From assembly GCF_901933205.1 (NCBI RefSeq), contig NC_044574.1, positions 7,338,733-7,402,732 on the forward strand: 64,000 nucleotides of DNA, given 5' to 3'. Every line of letters begins with the position of its first letter. The first letter of the stretch is position 1. The translations under genes were made by a program, and so were the position numbers. Under the pieces are notes generated by a model. The model saw only the letters and a program-made list of their open reading frames with translations. It was not told the origin of the DNA and ran no database searches. This DNA comes from Camarhynchus parvulus. Taxonomy: Eukaryota > Chordata > Aves > Passeriformes > Thraupidae. This document shows, one piece after another, positions 63,701 to 64,000 of the stretch.

Positions 63701-64000
63701 TTTTATCTTACTCTCCTTTTTCATGGTTGCAAGTACCCTAACCCCTCATTCCTAAAAAGATTATAATTTACTTAATTGGCCACTTAAAACTATTGTTTTA
63801 AATATTTATTTCTTCTGATTTAATAGTGGATGGTTTATTTTTATTTTTTTAATTGACTGAAAAAGTTTTCCTGTAGTGGAAGCATAGATAGGAGGGAGTT
63901 GAGCTTTCCCACTACCTCTGTAGAAGTTGCTTTATGGAACTTTTAAAAAACGTACTTTTCTGACTAATAATATTGCCCATGAGCTCTCCCACTTTCTCTT
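54718..64000 (+). other. UVSSA: UVSSA intron 6, 5' part (more than 9.2 kb)
   Basis: I searched for a frame resembling the acidic p62-binding motif or DUF2043 and found none, so the whole stretch is called intron. It holds a short TG-rich run (55,829-55,858) and chance ORFs of up to about 110 codons. Long A/T-rich stretches with TAATTA-type and ATGCAAAT motifs (58,290-59,130 and 62,230-62,700) could be conserved noncoding DNA, but this is only a suspicion. Confidence 0.7.
55829..55858 (+). repeat. Short imperfect TG repeat
   Basis: About 30 nt of alternating T and G with two short interruptions, in UVSSA intron 6. Confidence 0.8.

Overview
The window is vertebrate nuclear DNA, most likely from a bird. 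The genes are split by long introns, interspersed repeats are mostly CR1-type LINE fragments (the dominant avian retrotransposon), and the two coding genes are close to their mammalian counterparts. A solo LTR looks like passerine endogenous-retrovirus LTRs I remember, so a songbird is plausible but not proven. There are no operons, CRISPR arrays or prokaryotic features.

Layout. (1) From 1 to about 30,785 is the 3' three-quarters of MAEA on the + strand. Seven coding exons (residues 85-396 by the mammalian numbering, 312 codons plus stop) are followed by a 3' UTR. The first two coding exons lie upstream of the window. Every junction was checked for phase, and the exon lengths sum to exactly the expected protein length. 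(2) From about 30,785 to 46,850 is an intergenic stretch of roughly 16 kb with no recognisable gene. It holds CR1 fragments, a striking 79-unit octanucleotide minisatellite (40,051-40,682), and a 614-bp solo LTR with 12-bp terminal inverted repeats and a near-perfect 5-bp target duplication (45,336-45,949). (3) From about 46,850 to 47,480 is the CpG-island promoter and first exon of UVSSA, with GC boxes, an E-box and a composite ETS/YY1 element. (4) From 47,263 to the end is UVSSA on the + strand. Six coding exons (405 codons, a little over half the protein) are followed by an intron of more than 9.2 kb that runs off the window.

The genes: MAEA is the RING-type subunit of the CTLH (GID) E3 ubiquitin ligase. 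UVSSA is the scaffold that brings TFIIH and USP7 to stalled RNA polymerase II in transcription-coupled repair. They are neighbours in the same order in mammals (human 4p16.3), so this is conserved synteny rather than functional clustering.

The most interesting signals are: a U12-type (minor spliceosome) intron immediately before the MAEA RING domain; the perfectly in-register 8-bp G-rich array that leaves all six frames open; the bounded solo LTR close to the UVSSA promoter; a strong-context upstream ORF whose ATG sits inside an ETS/YY1 element; and a 122-nt tract with no A or C. I found no evidence of a wholly new biological system.
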